From the NCBI RefSeq assembly GCF_000964365.1, contig NZ_BANB01000143.1:1-37753 (forward strand): a stretch of DNA of 37,753 bases, in the 5' to 3' direction. Shown here piece by piece: positions 1 through 10,198 of this stretch. Every line of letters begins with the position of its first letter. The stretch's first letter is position 1. The notes under the pieces are model-generated. The model was given only the letters and a program-made list of their open reading frames with translations, did no database searches and had not been told where the DNA came from. The translations under genes were made by a program, and so were the position numbers. This DNA comes from Acidisphaera rubrifaciens HS-AP3. GTDB taxonomy: Bacteria; Pseudomonadota; Alphaproteobacteria; Acetobacterales; Acetobacteraceae.

Positions 1-62
1 TATCCCTTCCATACAGATTTACTTGTCAATGAACGGCAGGCCGTTTGGTTAGTGCCCTGCGA

Positions 63-98
63 GGCGCGCCTTTTATGCGGGCCCGAGGGCCGTGTCAA
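63..98 (-). promoter_or_regulatory. Stable-RNA-like sigma70 promoter reading leftward out of the window
   Basis: Read on the minus strand, a perfect -35 TTGACA (98 to 93) is followed by a 16-nt spacer and ATAAAA (76 to 71), then by a GC-only stretch GGCGCGCC (70 to 63) where the discriminator would lie. A consensus -35, 16-nt spacing and a GC-rich discriminator are the hallmarks of stringently controlled rRNA/tRNA promoters in proteobacteria. The start site would be near 63-66, so only about 60 nt of transcript lies in the window. A second TTGACA on the same strand sits at 29 to 24, but its -10 would be at or past the edge. No gene is seen in 1-206. Confidence 0.4.
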
Positions 99-206
99 CG
101 CGATGACGGCCGGGAGACCGCCGTTCTGCGCAGGGCTGCCCTGACGCGCTGCCGCCGGCGACGAGGAGCGGCCGCCAACAGCCCCTCCCCGTCCCCCCGG
201 CTCACG

Positions 207-2777
<2,571 letters not shown>

Positions 2778-2854
2778 GTTCGTCCCTTTGCCCAGGCGAC
2801 GGTTGCGTGACCGCCAAACGCGGGCCCCGAATTCGGCAACCCCGGCAGTCTGCA

Positions 2855-2887
2855 CTTAAAATGGGCATCCGGGTCAGCCGGCTCAAG
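2855..2887 (-). promoter_or_regulatory. Heat-shock (sigma32/RpoH-type) promoter of clpB
   Basis: On the minus strand CTTGAG (2887 to 2882) is followed after 15-16 nt by GCCCATTTTAA (2866 to 2856). This fits the RpoH consensus CTTGAA, 13-17 nt, CCCCATNT closely. It lies about 80 nt upstream of the clpB start, as expected for an Hsp100 gene. The -35 element overlaps the stop codon of the upstream COQ9-family gene, so clpB can be transcribed independently of that operon. Confidence 0.6.
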
Positions 2888-3509
2888 ACGGGCGGGTCCA
2901 CCTCTCGAGCGAAAGGCCCGTCTGTATCCGTCGTCGGAGGCGGCCTAGACGCGCGGTTGTTGCGACGCGGCGATCGAAGAACGCCAGCGCCCGCTCGTCA
3001 TCGGGATCGTCGGTCCCAAGCCAGACCAGCAGGGTCGCGCCGTAGATGCCGGCAAGCGTGGCCCGCTTGGTATACCAGTTCATATCGGTCGAGCGGTCTC
3101 CGACCGCCCCCCAGGCGGCATCAGCGGTCGCAAAGAGCGTCCGTGCCGCCGCCCCACGATTGGCGGGCAAGCCCAAGACCGCGAAGGCGCGTCGCGCCGC
3201 CGGGCGGTGCGTCCGATGATCGGCAAGCCGGGCGGCGACCAGAGCGCGCAGCCGCTCACCCGTTCGCAGTTCGGCGGGCAGCCCAGGGGCGGCGGCCTCC
3301 ATCCGCCGGTCGGCACGGGCGCAGAAAGCCTCTATCATCTCGACCGCGCCGCCCGGGAAGCATGACCGGGCCTCCGCGTCCGACCACCCGACGGCCGCCA
3401 GGGCTCGTGTTGTCCAGCCGAAGGTCGCCACCGCGGGCAAGACCTGTTCGATCGCCCGGTCCCGCATGGCTTCCAGTGCCTGGCTGCGCGCCTCATCGGG
3501 TCCGTTCAT
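2883..3509 (-). CDS. COQ9-family protein (rpsU-divergently transcribed family)
   Basis: This 208-residue protein belongs to the COQ9 family, whose bacterial members were named after their position near rpsU. Mitochondrial COQ9 is a lipid-binding TetR-fold protein that supports ubiquinone ring modification; the bacterial role is inferred. The clearest signature is DMNWYTKRATLAGIYGAT at about 141-158, followed by TLLVWLGTDD. The N-terminal part has the helical TetR-like pattern (ALAAVGWSDAEARSCFPGG). Its ATG overlaps the def stop as ATGA, so it is translationally coupled to deformylase. rpsU lies just beyond def in the opposite direction, which fits the family's known neighbourhood. Confidence 0.85.
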   Translation of the reverse strand: MNGPDEARSQALEAMRDRAIEQVLPAVATFGWTTRALAAVGWSDAEARSCFPGGAVEMIEAFCARADRRMEAAAPGLPAELRTGERLRALVAARLADHRTHRPAARRAFAVLGLPANRGAAARTLFATADAAWGAVGDRSTDMNWYTKRATLAGIYGATLLVWLGTDDPDDERALAFFDRRVATTARLGRLRRRIQTGLSLERWTRPS

Positions 3510-4042
3510 GCCGAAAGCAGCCCCGCGCGCGCCAATTCGTCGGCGTAGCCGAAGAAGCGGAAGTCGGTGACCCGCATAGGATAGAGTATGCCCTCGAGGT
3601 GGTCGTACTCATGCTGCACCACCCGTGCGTGGAAGCCCGAGACGGTCATGTCGACAGATGCGCCCGAGATATCCATGCCGCGATAACGAATGCGCCGGGC
3701 ACGCGGAACCTTGGCCCGCATGTCCGGGATCGACAGGCACCCCTCCCACCCTTCGACGACATCGTCTCCGACCGGCTCGACGACGGGGTTGATCAGGACG
3801 GCACCCTCGGTCGGTCGGTCGTCCGGGTCATCGCCGCCACGTCCGGCCGGCACGCGAAAGACGAACAAGCGGAGCGCCACATGTACCTGCGGCGCCGCCA
3901 GCCCAACGCCACCCGCATCGTGCATCGTCTCGATCATGTCGCCCACCAGGCGTGTCACCTCAGGCGTGAACGGGTAAGGCACGTCCAGCGCCCTCGTCAG
4001 CAGCACCGGATGGCCGACCCGCGCGATCTTCAAGATAGCCAT
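3506..4042 (-). CDS. def: Peptide deformylase
   Basis: The enzyme removes the formyl group from the N-terminal methionine of nascent proteins using a bound divalent metal. The 178-residue product carries all three family motifs: GVGLAAPQ at 45-52, EGCLS at 100-104 (Cys102 a metal ligand) and HEYDH at 144-148 (two His ligands and the catalytic Glu). The start is the ATG at 4042 (MAILKIARVG), preceded by AGGGA about 7 nt upstream; an upstream in-frame ATG at 4087 would add a 15-residue Arg-rich leader unlike the family. It is the first gene of an operon with the COQ9-family gene (ATGA overlap) and is divergent from rpsU. Confidence 0.95.
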   Translation of the reverse strand: MAILKIARVGHPVLLTRALDVPYPFTPEVTRLVGDMIETMHDAGGVGLAAPQVHVALRLFVFRVPAGRGGDDPDDRPTEGAVLINPVVEPVGDDVVEGWEGCLSIPDMRAKVPRARRIRYRGMDISGASVDMTVSGFHARVVQHEYDHLEGILYPMRVTDFRFFGYADELARAGLLSA

Positions 4043-4199
4043 GCTTTTCCCTGGAACCCGTCTCCGTCGCCGCCGCAGAGGTGGCATAAGCGCATTGATG
4101 GGTATATAGCGTGGCGCCTCATGCGTGCATGGCCGACGGTCGCTGCTTTTAGGGCGACCTCGCCTCGTTCTCTCGCAAGTCGAAAGGAGAAGTAGCTAA
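4043..4199. other. Divergent intergenic region def / rpsU
   Basis: This 157-nt gap must hold promoters for def (leftward) and rpsU (rightward). The only AT-rich hexamer is TATATA at 4103-4108, which is self-complementary and could serve as a -10 in either direction, but no convincing -35 is seen on either side. A Shine-Dalgarno AAAGGAG at 4183-4189 lies about 10 nt before the rpsU GTG. Confidence 0.35.
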
Positions 4200-4403
4200 G
4201 TGCAAGTTCTAGTCCGCGATAATAACGTTGACCAAGCCTTGAAGGCCCTAAAAAAGAAGATGCAGCGCGAGGGGATCTTCCGGGAGATGAAGCTGCGCCG
4301 CCACTATGAAAAGCCGTCCGAACGCCGCGCCCGCGAGGCCGCCGAAGCCGTTCGGCGCGCCCGTAAGCTTGAGCGCAAGCGGCTTGAGCGCGAAGGTTTC
4401 TGA
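4200..4403 (+). CDS. rpsU: 30S ribosomal protein bS21
   Basis: bS21 is a small, very basic protein of the 30S subunit platform involved in initiation. The 67-residue product has the typical beginning [20 protein letters not shown] and a helical Arg/Lys-rich tail ([20 protein letters not shown]). The start is GTG at 4200, about 10 nt after AAAGGAG, and matches the family N terminus exactly. It is followed by two hairpins and is convergent with the ABC transporter gene. Confidence 0.96.
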   Translation: MQVLVRDNNVDQALKALKKKMQREGIFREMKLRRHYEKPSERRAREAAEAVRRARKLERKRLEREGF

Positions 4404-4420
4404 CCAGGCATAAGAAAAGA

Positions 4421-4476
4421 GCCGCGATCAGTTCGCGGCCCTTGGGAAGGTAGCCTCCCGGAGCAGTCCGGGAGGC
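4421..4476. terminator. Tandem hairpins closing rpsU and the convergent ABC transporter gene
   Basis: The first stem is GCCGCGA (4421-4427) with TCGCGGC (4433-4439) and a 5-nt loop. The second is a perfect 10-bp stem GCCTCCCGGA (4453-4462) with TCCGGGAGGC (4467-4476) and loop GCAG. Only a short T-containing tract (TTGT) follows, so these are strong hairpins with a weak U tail. Their position between two convergent genes supports bidirectional termination. Confidence 0.6.
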
Positions 4477-4496
4477 TTGTCGTGTGTGCGCCGGCT

Positions 4497-6290
4497 TCAG
4501 ACGCGCTCGTGGTGGGTATCGCCGGTTCCGACGCTGAAGGCCTGCCGCTGAAGCAGCTCCCGGTACAGTCCCTCCTGCCGCTCGAGGACCACCGGCGCGC
4601 CGTCCTGCACGATCTCACCATCCTGCATGACCACGATCCGATCGAAGTTCCTCAGCGTCGAAAGCCGGTGCGCCACGGCGATGACGGTGCGGCCGGTCAT
4701 CAGGCGGTCGAGCGCGCGTTGCACAGCCATCTCGCTCTCGCTGTCCAGAGCGCTCGTTGCCTCGTCCAGCAGAAGGATCGGCGCGTCGCGCAGGAAGGCA
4801 CGGGCGATCGCGATACGCTGGCGTTGACCGCCGGACAGCTTCACGCCACGGTCGCCCACGAGCGTCTGCCATCCATTCTCCAGCAGCGGAATGAAGTCGC
4901 AGCCGGCAGCCTCGGCGGCGGCCATCACCTCTTCGTCCGTCGCATCCGGGCATCCGTAACGGATGTTGTCCATCACCGACCGATGAAAGAGCATGACGTC
5001 CTGCGGGACGACCGAGATCGCCGAGTGAAGGCTTTCCTGCGTGATCTGGCCAATCGGCTGCCCGCTGATACGGATCGTACCGTGTTCCGTGTCGCGGATC
5101 CGCTGCAGCAGGGCTAGTAGCGTGGACTTGCCGCTGCCCGATCGACCCACGAGCCCGACCCGCTCGCCGGCCTCAATCCGCAGATTGAAGTCGTGGAGCA
5201 CCTCGCGTCCGTCACCGTAGGCAAAGCTGACCCCCTCGAACGCGACGGAGCCGTTTGGATTGGTCAGGCGCGGTGCGTTCGGGGCGTCTACCATGTCATG
5301 CGGGACGAGCAGCGTGGTGAGGGCTTCGGACAGCCGTGCGAAATGCTGGATGCAGTCGACCAAGGCCAAGGCGAGATCGCGCGTGCCATGCAGGATGGTG
5401 AACCCCATCGTCGTGGTCAGGACGACGTCACCGGTGGTGATGGCGTGCTGCTGCCACTTCATCAGCGCCCAGGCTAGCAGGCCCGCGGTCATGAGCGCGG
5501 TCGTGACCGCGTGGACGATGCGCAGCCGCTCCAGATACCGGAGACTGGTTGTCCGGGTCTTCATCTCCCGATCGAGCAGGCTGCCGAAGCGCGCCCGCTC
5601 GCGGCCGAGCGCCCCGAACGCCCTGACAAGCGGCATGTTGCTGATCACGTCCACGAGTTCGCCGTCCACGGCGGCAGCGTCGGCGGCATAGGAGTGATGC
5701 AGCCGGCGCCCGGACGAAGCGAGACGGACGAGCAGCAGGCCGAGGCTGACCGACGTCAACACCAGCACGCCGGCGATCATCGGGCTGATCAGCCCCATGA
5801 CGAGCACGGCACCGCAGACCGCGATGCAGGGCGGCAGCACGTTCCACGCGAACACGCTTTCGACCTGATAGATCGCGTTCGCAGTGGCGGTGATGCGTCC
5901 GGCAAGCGTGCCGGGCTGGCGATCCGCGAAGTACGCCGTCGAGTGACCGGTAAGGTGGCGGAACAGATCGGACCGTATGTCACCGGTCACACGAACAAAG
6001 GTGCGGGTCGCCGACCAGCCGCCCACTCGCCAGGAGAGATTATCGGCGGTGATCAGGCCGGCCAGCAGCGCAAACGCACCCCAGATGGGCGCCGATGGGC
6101 CGGCCATCAGGACATCGACCAGATGCTTCACCGCATATTGCGAACTGATCGAGAAGCCGACCCCCGCGAACACGGACGCGAGGATCACGGCATGTCCGAC
6201 GAGATGCCGCCGGAAATACCGCAAAAGAAATCCCGCCGGGCTCTGCACCAGCTCGTCATTCCCGCGCATCCGGGTCTTGGCGGAGGCCAT
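4497..6290 (-). CDS. ABC exporter, fused permease and ATPase (lipid/drug exporter type)
   Basis: This 597-residue half-transporter sits in the inner membrane and would work as a homodimer. The N-terminal half (about 20-310) has six hydrophobic segments typical of the type IV exporter fold. The C-terminal ATPase has Walker A GRSGSGKST at 382-390, signature LSGGQ at 485-489, Walker B LLLDEATSALD and the switch His in AHRLST. It resembles the MsbA/multidrug group; the substrate cannot be read from the sequence. The ATG at 6290 has GGAG about 8 nt upstream. It is divergent from a glycosyltransferase gene and close to the secretion/glycosylation cluster, so export of a lipid-linked glycan or lipid is possible but unproven. 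Confidence 0.9.
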   Translation of the reverse strand: MASAKTRMRGNDELVQSPAGFLLRYFRRHLVGHAVILASVFAGVGFSISSQYAVKHLVDVLMAGPSAPIWGAFALLAGLITADNLSWRVGGWSATRTFVRVTGDIRSDLFRHLTGHSTAYFADRQPGTLAGRITATANAIYQVESVFAWNVLPPCIAVCGAVLVMGLISPMIAGVLVLTSVSLGLLLVRLASSGRRLHHSYAADAAAVDGELVDVISNMPLVRAFGALGRERARFGSLLDREMKTRTTSLRYLERLRIVHAVTTALMTAGLLAWALMKWQQHAITTGDVVLTTTMGFTILHGTRDLALALVDCIQHFARLSEALTTLLVPHDMVDAPNAPRLTNPNGSVAFEGVSFAYGDGREVLHDFNLRIEAGERVGLVGRSGSGKSTLLALLQRIRDTEHGTIRISGQPIGQITQESLHSAISVVPQDVMLFHRSVMDNIRYGCPDATDEEVMAAAEAAGCDFIPLLENGWQTLVGDRGVKLSGGQRQRIAIARAFLRDAPILLLDEATSALDSESEMAVQRALDRLMTGRTVIAVAHRLSTLRNFDRIVVMQDGEIVQDGAPVVLERQEGLYRELLQRQAFSVGTGDTHHERV

Positions 6291-6484
6291 ATCGCGTCTC
6301 CAAAAAACAACGCTGCCATGTCAACCGACTCGTCGCCGGCCGGTTGTGCGACCCACGCGCACGTGAATGCGCTTTGGTGTCGATGCATAGAACGAGGGGG
6401 ATTTCACCGAATTAGGGCGCCGTTTGCCCCAAAGTTGCCGCAGTCGGAACGCTGCAGCAGAAGGAGAGCGGACGGAGACGACCG
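6291..6484. other. Divergent intergenic region, ABC exporter / GT4
   Basis: This 194-nt gap separates two divergent genes and so should contain two promoters. I see no good sigma70 hexamer pair. A Shine-Dalgarno for the glycosyltransferase (GGAGA about 7 nt before its ATG) and one for the exporter (GGAGA) are present. No small gene is supported. Confidence 0.3.
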
Positions 6485-7537
6485 ATGCGCATTGCCCAGG
6501 TGGCCCCCTTGTTCGAAGCCGTGCCGCCGCACACCTACGGCGGCACCGAGCGGGTGGTGTCGTACCTGACCGAGGAACTCGTCGGGGCGGGCCACGAGGT
6601 CACGCTGTTCGCATCCGGCGATTCTGTGACGAGCGCTCGGCTGACTCCTGGTTGTCAGCGGGCGATCCGCCTCGACCGGTCAGTGCGAGATCCCCTCGCG
6701 GCCCATCTAAAGATGATCGAGGAAGTCTGCCAGCGATCGAGCGAGTTCGATATCATCCACGGACACCTTGATTATTGGGCTTTTTCAGTGTTGTCGCGGC
6801 TGTCAACACCTTTTGTGACCACGCTCCACGGCCGCTTGGACCTCCCAGAACTTCAGCCAGTCTATGATTGCTTTAGGGGGGTTTCCCTTGTCTCCATCTC
6901 CAATGCTCAGCGACAACCGCTCCAGCAGGGCCATTTTGTCGCCACGGTGTATCACGGCCTGCCCGAGGGCCTGCTGGCGCCTACCGGCGTCGAGCGTGGC
7001 TATCTCGCGTTCCTTGGCCGGATCTGCCCTGAGAAGCGGCCGGATCTGGCAATCGAGATCGCCCGGCGCGCCGGTATGCCACTGAAAATCGCAGCAAAGG
7101 TGGATCAAGTCGATGTCGAGTATTTCGATACGGTTATCAAGCCGCTACTGGCCGGTGACGATATCGACTTCATAGGGGAGATATCCGAGACCGAAAAATC
7201 CGCTTTTCTTTCGGCAGCCTCGGCATTACTGTTGCCTATCGACTGGCCGGAACCTTTCGGCCTGGTCCTCATAGAGGCCATGGCGTGCGGCACGCCTGTC
7301 ATCGCGTTTAAGCGGGGCTCGGTCCCCGAAATCCTCGAGGATGGGCTTACTGGATGGATCGTGGATAGTGTGGACGAGGCAGTGGCGGCCACACGGCGCC
7401 TGCAAGGGCTTTCAGCCGAGGCAGTTCGTGCCGAATTCGACCGGCGGTTCACTGCCCGGCGAATGGCCTTGGATTATGTGGATGTCTACGAAACACTCGT
7501 TCAGGCGTCCCGCCCTGGCCTGCGTCTGGTAGACTGA
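6485..7537 (+). CDS. Glycosyltransferase family 4 (GT-B fold)
   Basis: This 350-residue retaining glycosyltransferase probably transfers a sugar from a nucleotide-sugar donor in the cytoplasm. The N-terminal acceptor domain starts MRIAQVAPLFEAVPP and has the loop TYGGTERVVSYL. The C-terminal donor domain has FLGRICPEKRPDLAIEIA and the family E-x7-E motif EPFGLVLIE (Glu256 and Glu264), then ACGTPVIAFKRGSVPEI. The ATG at 6485 follows GGAGA. It is the first plus-strand gene of the export/glycosylation region, with a 290-nt gap to the next gene. Several stretches (around 6760-6900 and 7190-7250) are visibly less GC-rich than neighbours, a possible sign of transfer. Acceptor and sugar are unknown. 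Confidence 0.93.
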   Translation: MRIAQVAPLFEAVPPHTYGGTERVVSYLTEELVGAGHEVTLFASGDSVTSARLTPGCQRAIRLDRSVRDPLAAHLKMIEEVCQRSSEFDIIHGHLDYWAFSVLSRLSTPFVTTLHGRLDLPELQPVYDCFRGVSLVSISNAQRQPLQQGHFVATVYHGLPEGLLAPTGVERGYLAFLGRICPEKRPDLAIEIARRAGMPLKIAAKVDQVDVEYFDTVIKPLLAGDDIDFIGEISETEKSAFLSAASALLLPIDWPEPFGLVLIEAMACGTPVIAFKRGSVPEILEDGLTGWIVDSVDEAVAATRRLQGLSAEAVRAEFDRRFTARRMALDYVDVYETLVQASRPGLRLVD

Positions 7538-7571
7538 CCGATGGCGCGGACGAAACAGAGACGTCCATCGG
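7538..7571 (+). terminator. Hairpin downstream of the GT4 gene
   Basis: An inverted repeat CCGATGG (7538-7544) with CCATCGG (7565-7571) begins immediately after the stop codon. An alternative pairing uses GGACG with CGTCC plus CCGAT with ATCGG. There is no T run, so it may stabilise the 3' end or be a weak terminator. Confidence 0.35.
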
Positions 7572-7667
7572 AGGACGATAGTGTGACTTGCCGACGGCAT
7601 AACAACCTGACGGCGCTCCACGCCGCAGAAACGCAACCCGCGCGCCCCCGACTGGCGCTGCATTAAT

Positions 7668-7696
7668 TTGATTTACATGCTTCTGGTCTGTTATCG
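7668..7696 (+). promoter_or_regulatory. Candidate sigma70 promoter of the type I secretion operon
   Basis: TTGATT (7668-7673), a 17-nt spacer and TTATCG (7691-7696) lie in the only AT-rich patch of the 290-nt gap before the secretion ABC gene. The predicted transcript would have a leader of about 125 nt. The -10 is a weak match, so this rests mainly on spacing and the local AT rise. Confidence 0.35.
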
Positions 7697-7827
7697 AACC
7701 AACGCAGTGCGTGGCGGTTGGATGTGGGGCCAACTAACCGGCCTTGCCCGAGCGGCGGTGCGCGCGCCGGCTGGCGGTGTGGCGCGCGTCGTGACACCGC
7801 TGACCCCCGAGGGAGCTACAGCGCAAA

Positions 7828-10131
7828 ATGGATGACGGACGACTGCCCGCAGACCCAGAAATCTCGCCGATCGCCTCGGCCAGCGCGGGAGGCGGGGGCG
7901 GGATCGCCAGCACGCAGAGCAGCCAGGCCGGCGGATCGGCGGGCCCCGACCTGCACCCCCGAGTGCTGGCCGTCATGGTGGCGGCCCGGTACTACGGTAC
8001 CGAGATGGACCCCAACGAATTCCGGCGGGCTCCGGGCGACGAAACGCCGAGCGCGCAGGCACTCTGCCAGTGGATTCAAGGGTCCGGCATGTGGGCGCGG
8101 GGGCTTCGCCTCCGCTGGCGGCAGCTCATGCGGCTGCAGGATACAGGCCCGCTGGTCCTACTGTTCACGGACGGCACGGCTGGTATCCTGACCTCCGTGA
8201 ATGCGGACAAGTCCGTCGTTTTTCTCAAAGATCCGCGGGCCCCTGCCGGTGACGCCGCAATCCCGGTGGATGAGCTGCGTCTGAGCCAGGTCTGGACGGG
8301 GGAGGTCATACTTCTGCGAGCCGAGCGCGGGATCGCCGAAAGCGACGCGCCATTCTCGCTCGCGTGGCTCGGCACCCTCGTGCTTCAGGAGCGGCGTTCG
8401 CTGCGCGATATCGCCATTGCGTCCCTGACCCTCAGCTTCTTGACGATCTTTCCGCCCCTCCTCGTGATGACGGTGGTGGACAAGGTCCTCACACACCACA
8501 GCTATTCGACGCTCACCTTGCTGTCGGTCATCCTTTTGATCGCGGTGGTGTTTGAGACGATCATCGGTCATGCGCGGCGCTTGATTACCGTCGTAGTCGG
8601 CACGCGCATCGACACGCGGCTAAGCCTCCACGTCTTCAACCGCCTTCTTCGTCTCCCGTTGGACTATTTCGAGCGCAATCCGTCGGGCGAGACGATGCAT
8701 CGATTGACGTCGGTGTACAAGGTCCGAGACTTCCTGACGGGCAAGCTTCTCACGACGTTCCTGGATCTGATCACGCTGCTCGTGCTTCTGCCGTTCCTTT
8801 TCTATCTGAATGCGTCTTTGTCATGGATCGTCCTGGTCTGCGCCGCAGCGATCATGCTGATCATTTTGGCATATCTGCGTCCGATGCGGGCGATGTTCGG
8901 CCGGGTCATCCAGTCGGAAATCGAGCGATACGTGGTGATGAACGAGACCGTCTATGGCATCAAGACGGTCAAGTCGCTCGCGCTTGAGCCGGTTCGGAAA
9001 TCCTTGTTCGACGCCAAGGTCGCAGACGCGGGCAAATGGCGCCTCAAATACGGGTATCTCGGCAACTGGCCGCAGACCCTGGTGACGCCAATTGAACGGT
9101 TCATGTCGATCGGCATCATTCTGGTCGGTGCCCTTTTGGCGATGCAGGACAATACCGGCTACCAGATCGGCGCGCTGTTTGCCTTCATGATGCTGTCGAT
9201 GCGGGTCGCCGCACCGCTCGTTGGATTGGCGCGTCTCATCGACGACTATGAGGAAGTTGCTGCGGCGATCGGTGAGGCGGCATCCGTGTTGAACCGCCCG
9301 TTGGAAAGCAACGCGACCCACGGCGGTCTCCGACCGAAGTTTGCCGGCGCCATCCACTTCGACGACGTGACTTTCACTTATTCCGGCACGAAGACGCCTG
9401 CCCTCGACCGCTTGTCTTTCGCCATCCCGCCCGGGACGATGCTGGGCGTCGTCGGCCGATCCGGTTCGGGCAAGTCCACGGTCACCCGCCTGTTGCAGGG
9501 AATCAACCGTGAGTACTCGGGCTACATCAAGATAGACGGCGCTGACCTGCGGGAAATCAACCTTCGGCATCTGCGCCAGAGTTTTGGTGTGGTTCTTCAG
9601 GAAAACTTTCTGTTCCGTGGCTCCATCCGCGAAAACATCATATCGGGGCGCCCGGGTCTTACGCTTGAGGACGTGGTGCGTGCCGCTCGTCTCGCGGGGG
9701 CCGAGGAATTCATCGAACGCATGCCGAACGGCTATGAGACGTTCATCCAGGAAGGCTCGCCCAATCTTTCGGGCGGTCAGCGGCAACGTCTGGCCATCGC
9801 TCGCGCGCTGATCACGGATCCACGACTACTGATCCTCGATGAGGCCACGAGCGCCCTCGATCCAGAGAGCGAGGCACTCGTGAACGCTAATCTGGCGCGG
9901 ATCGCGCGAGGGCGGACGATGGTGATCGTCTCCCACCGGCTGTCGTCGCTGACGGATTGCGACCAGATCTTGGTCTTGGAGCGAGGCCGCATGGTGGACC
10001 TTGGTCCGCACCGTGTGTTGCTGGAACGATGCTCGCTCTATCGTCAACTTTGGCAGCAACAGAACCGCCATGCCGACACCGGCAGCCGACCTGCCGCCTT
10101 GACCCCCGTCCTTGGGCAAAGCGGCGGCTGA
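7828..10131 (+). CDS. Type I secretion ABC transporter (HlyB-like, degenerate C39 domain)
   Basis: This 767-residue inner-membrane ABC protein would power one-step export of a protein through a HlyB-HlyD-TolC type channel. Residues about 45-170 form a C39-peptidase-like domain that lacks the catalytic Cys (HPRVLAVMVAARYYG), as in HlyB, where this domain docks unfolded RTX substrates without cutting them. Six hydrophobic segments follow (about 190-450). The ATPase has Walker A GRSGSGKST at 543-551, LSGGQ at 647-651, Walker B LLILDE at 667-672 and His703. The start ATG follows GGGAG about 11 nt upstream. It is followed by the HlyD adaptor. No RTX substrate or TolC gene is in the window. Confidence 0.93.
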   Translation: MDDGRLPADPEISPIASASAGGGGGIASTQSSQAGGSAGPDLHPRVLAVMVAARYYGTEMDPNEFRRAPGDETPSAQALCQWIQGSGMWARGLRLRWRQLMRLQDTGPLVLLFTDGTAGILTSVNADKSVVFLKDPRAPAGDAAIPVDELRLSQVWTGEVILLRAERGIAESDAPFSLAWLGTLVLQERRSLRDIAIASLTLSFLTIFPPLLVMTVVDKVLTHHSYSTLTLLSVILLIAVVFETIIGHARRLITVVVGTRIDTRLSLHVFNRLLRLPLDYFERNPSGETMHRLTSVYKVRDFLTGKLLTTFLDLITLLVLLPFLFYLNASLSWIVLVCAAAIMLIILAYLRPMRAMFGRVIQSEIERYVVMNETVYGIKTVKSLALEPVRKSLFDAKVADAGKWRLKYGYLGNWPQTLVTPIERFMSIGIILVGALLAMQDNTGYQIGALFAFMMLSMRVAAPLVGLARLIDDYEEVAAAIGEAASVLNRPLESNATHGGLRPKFAGAIHFDDVTFTYSGTKTPALDRLSFAIPPGTMLGVVGRSGSGKSTVTRLLQGINREYSGYIKIDGADLREINLRHLRQSFGVVLQENFLFRGSIRENIISGRPGLTLEDVVRAARLAGAEEFIERMPNGYETFIQEGSPNLSGGQRQRLAIARALITDPRLLILDEATSALDPESEALVNANLARIARGRTMVIVSHRLSSLTDCDQILVLERGRMVDLGPHRVLLERCSLYRQLWQQQNRHADTGSRPAALTPVLGQSGG

Positions 10132-10198
10132 GAACGCCGGTCTGCGAGCTGCATAGCCCCGCAGTTCATCTTCCGGCACCGCAAATTGGATCATCGCG

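Noticed and set aside
1-206. tRNA or other RNA gene at the left edge
   Set aside because: I could not fold a cloverleaf or recognise an RNA family; only promoter-like elements are supported.
2807-4195. 462-codon plus-strand frame opposite def and the COQ9-family gene
   Set aside because: It runs antisense across two well-supported genes and has the low-complexity composition of a shadow frame.
7828-8340. Active C39 bacteriocin peptidase on the secretion transporter
   Set aside because: The Cys of the Q-x5-C motif is missing (HPRVLAVMVAARYYG), so it is a docking domain rather than a protease.
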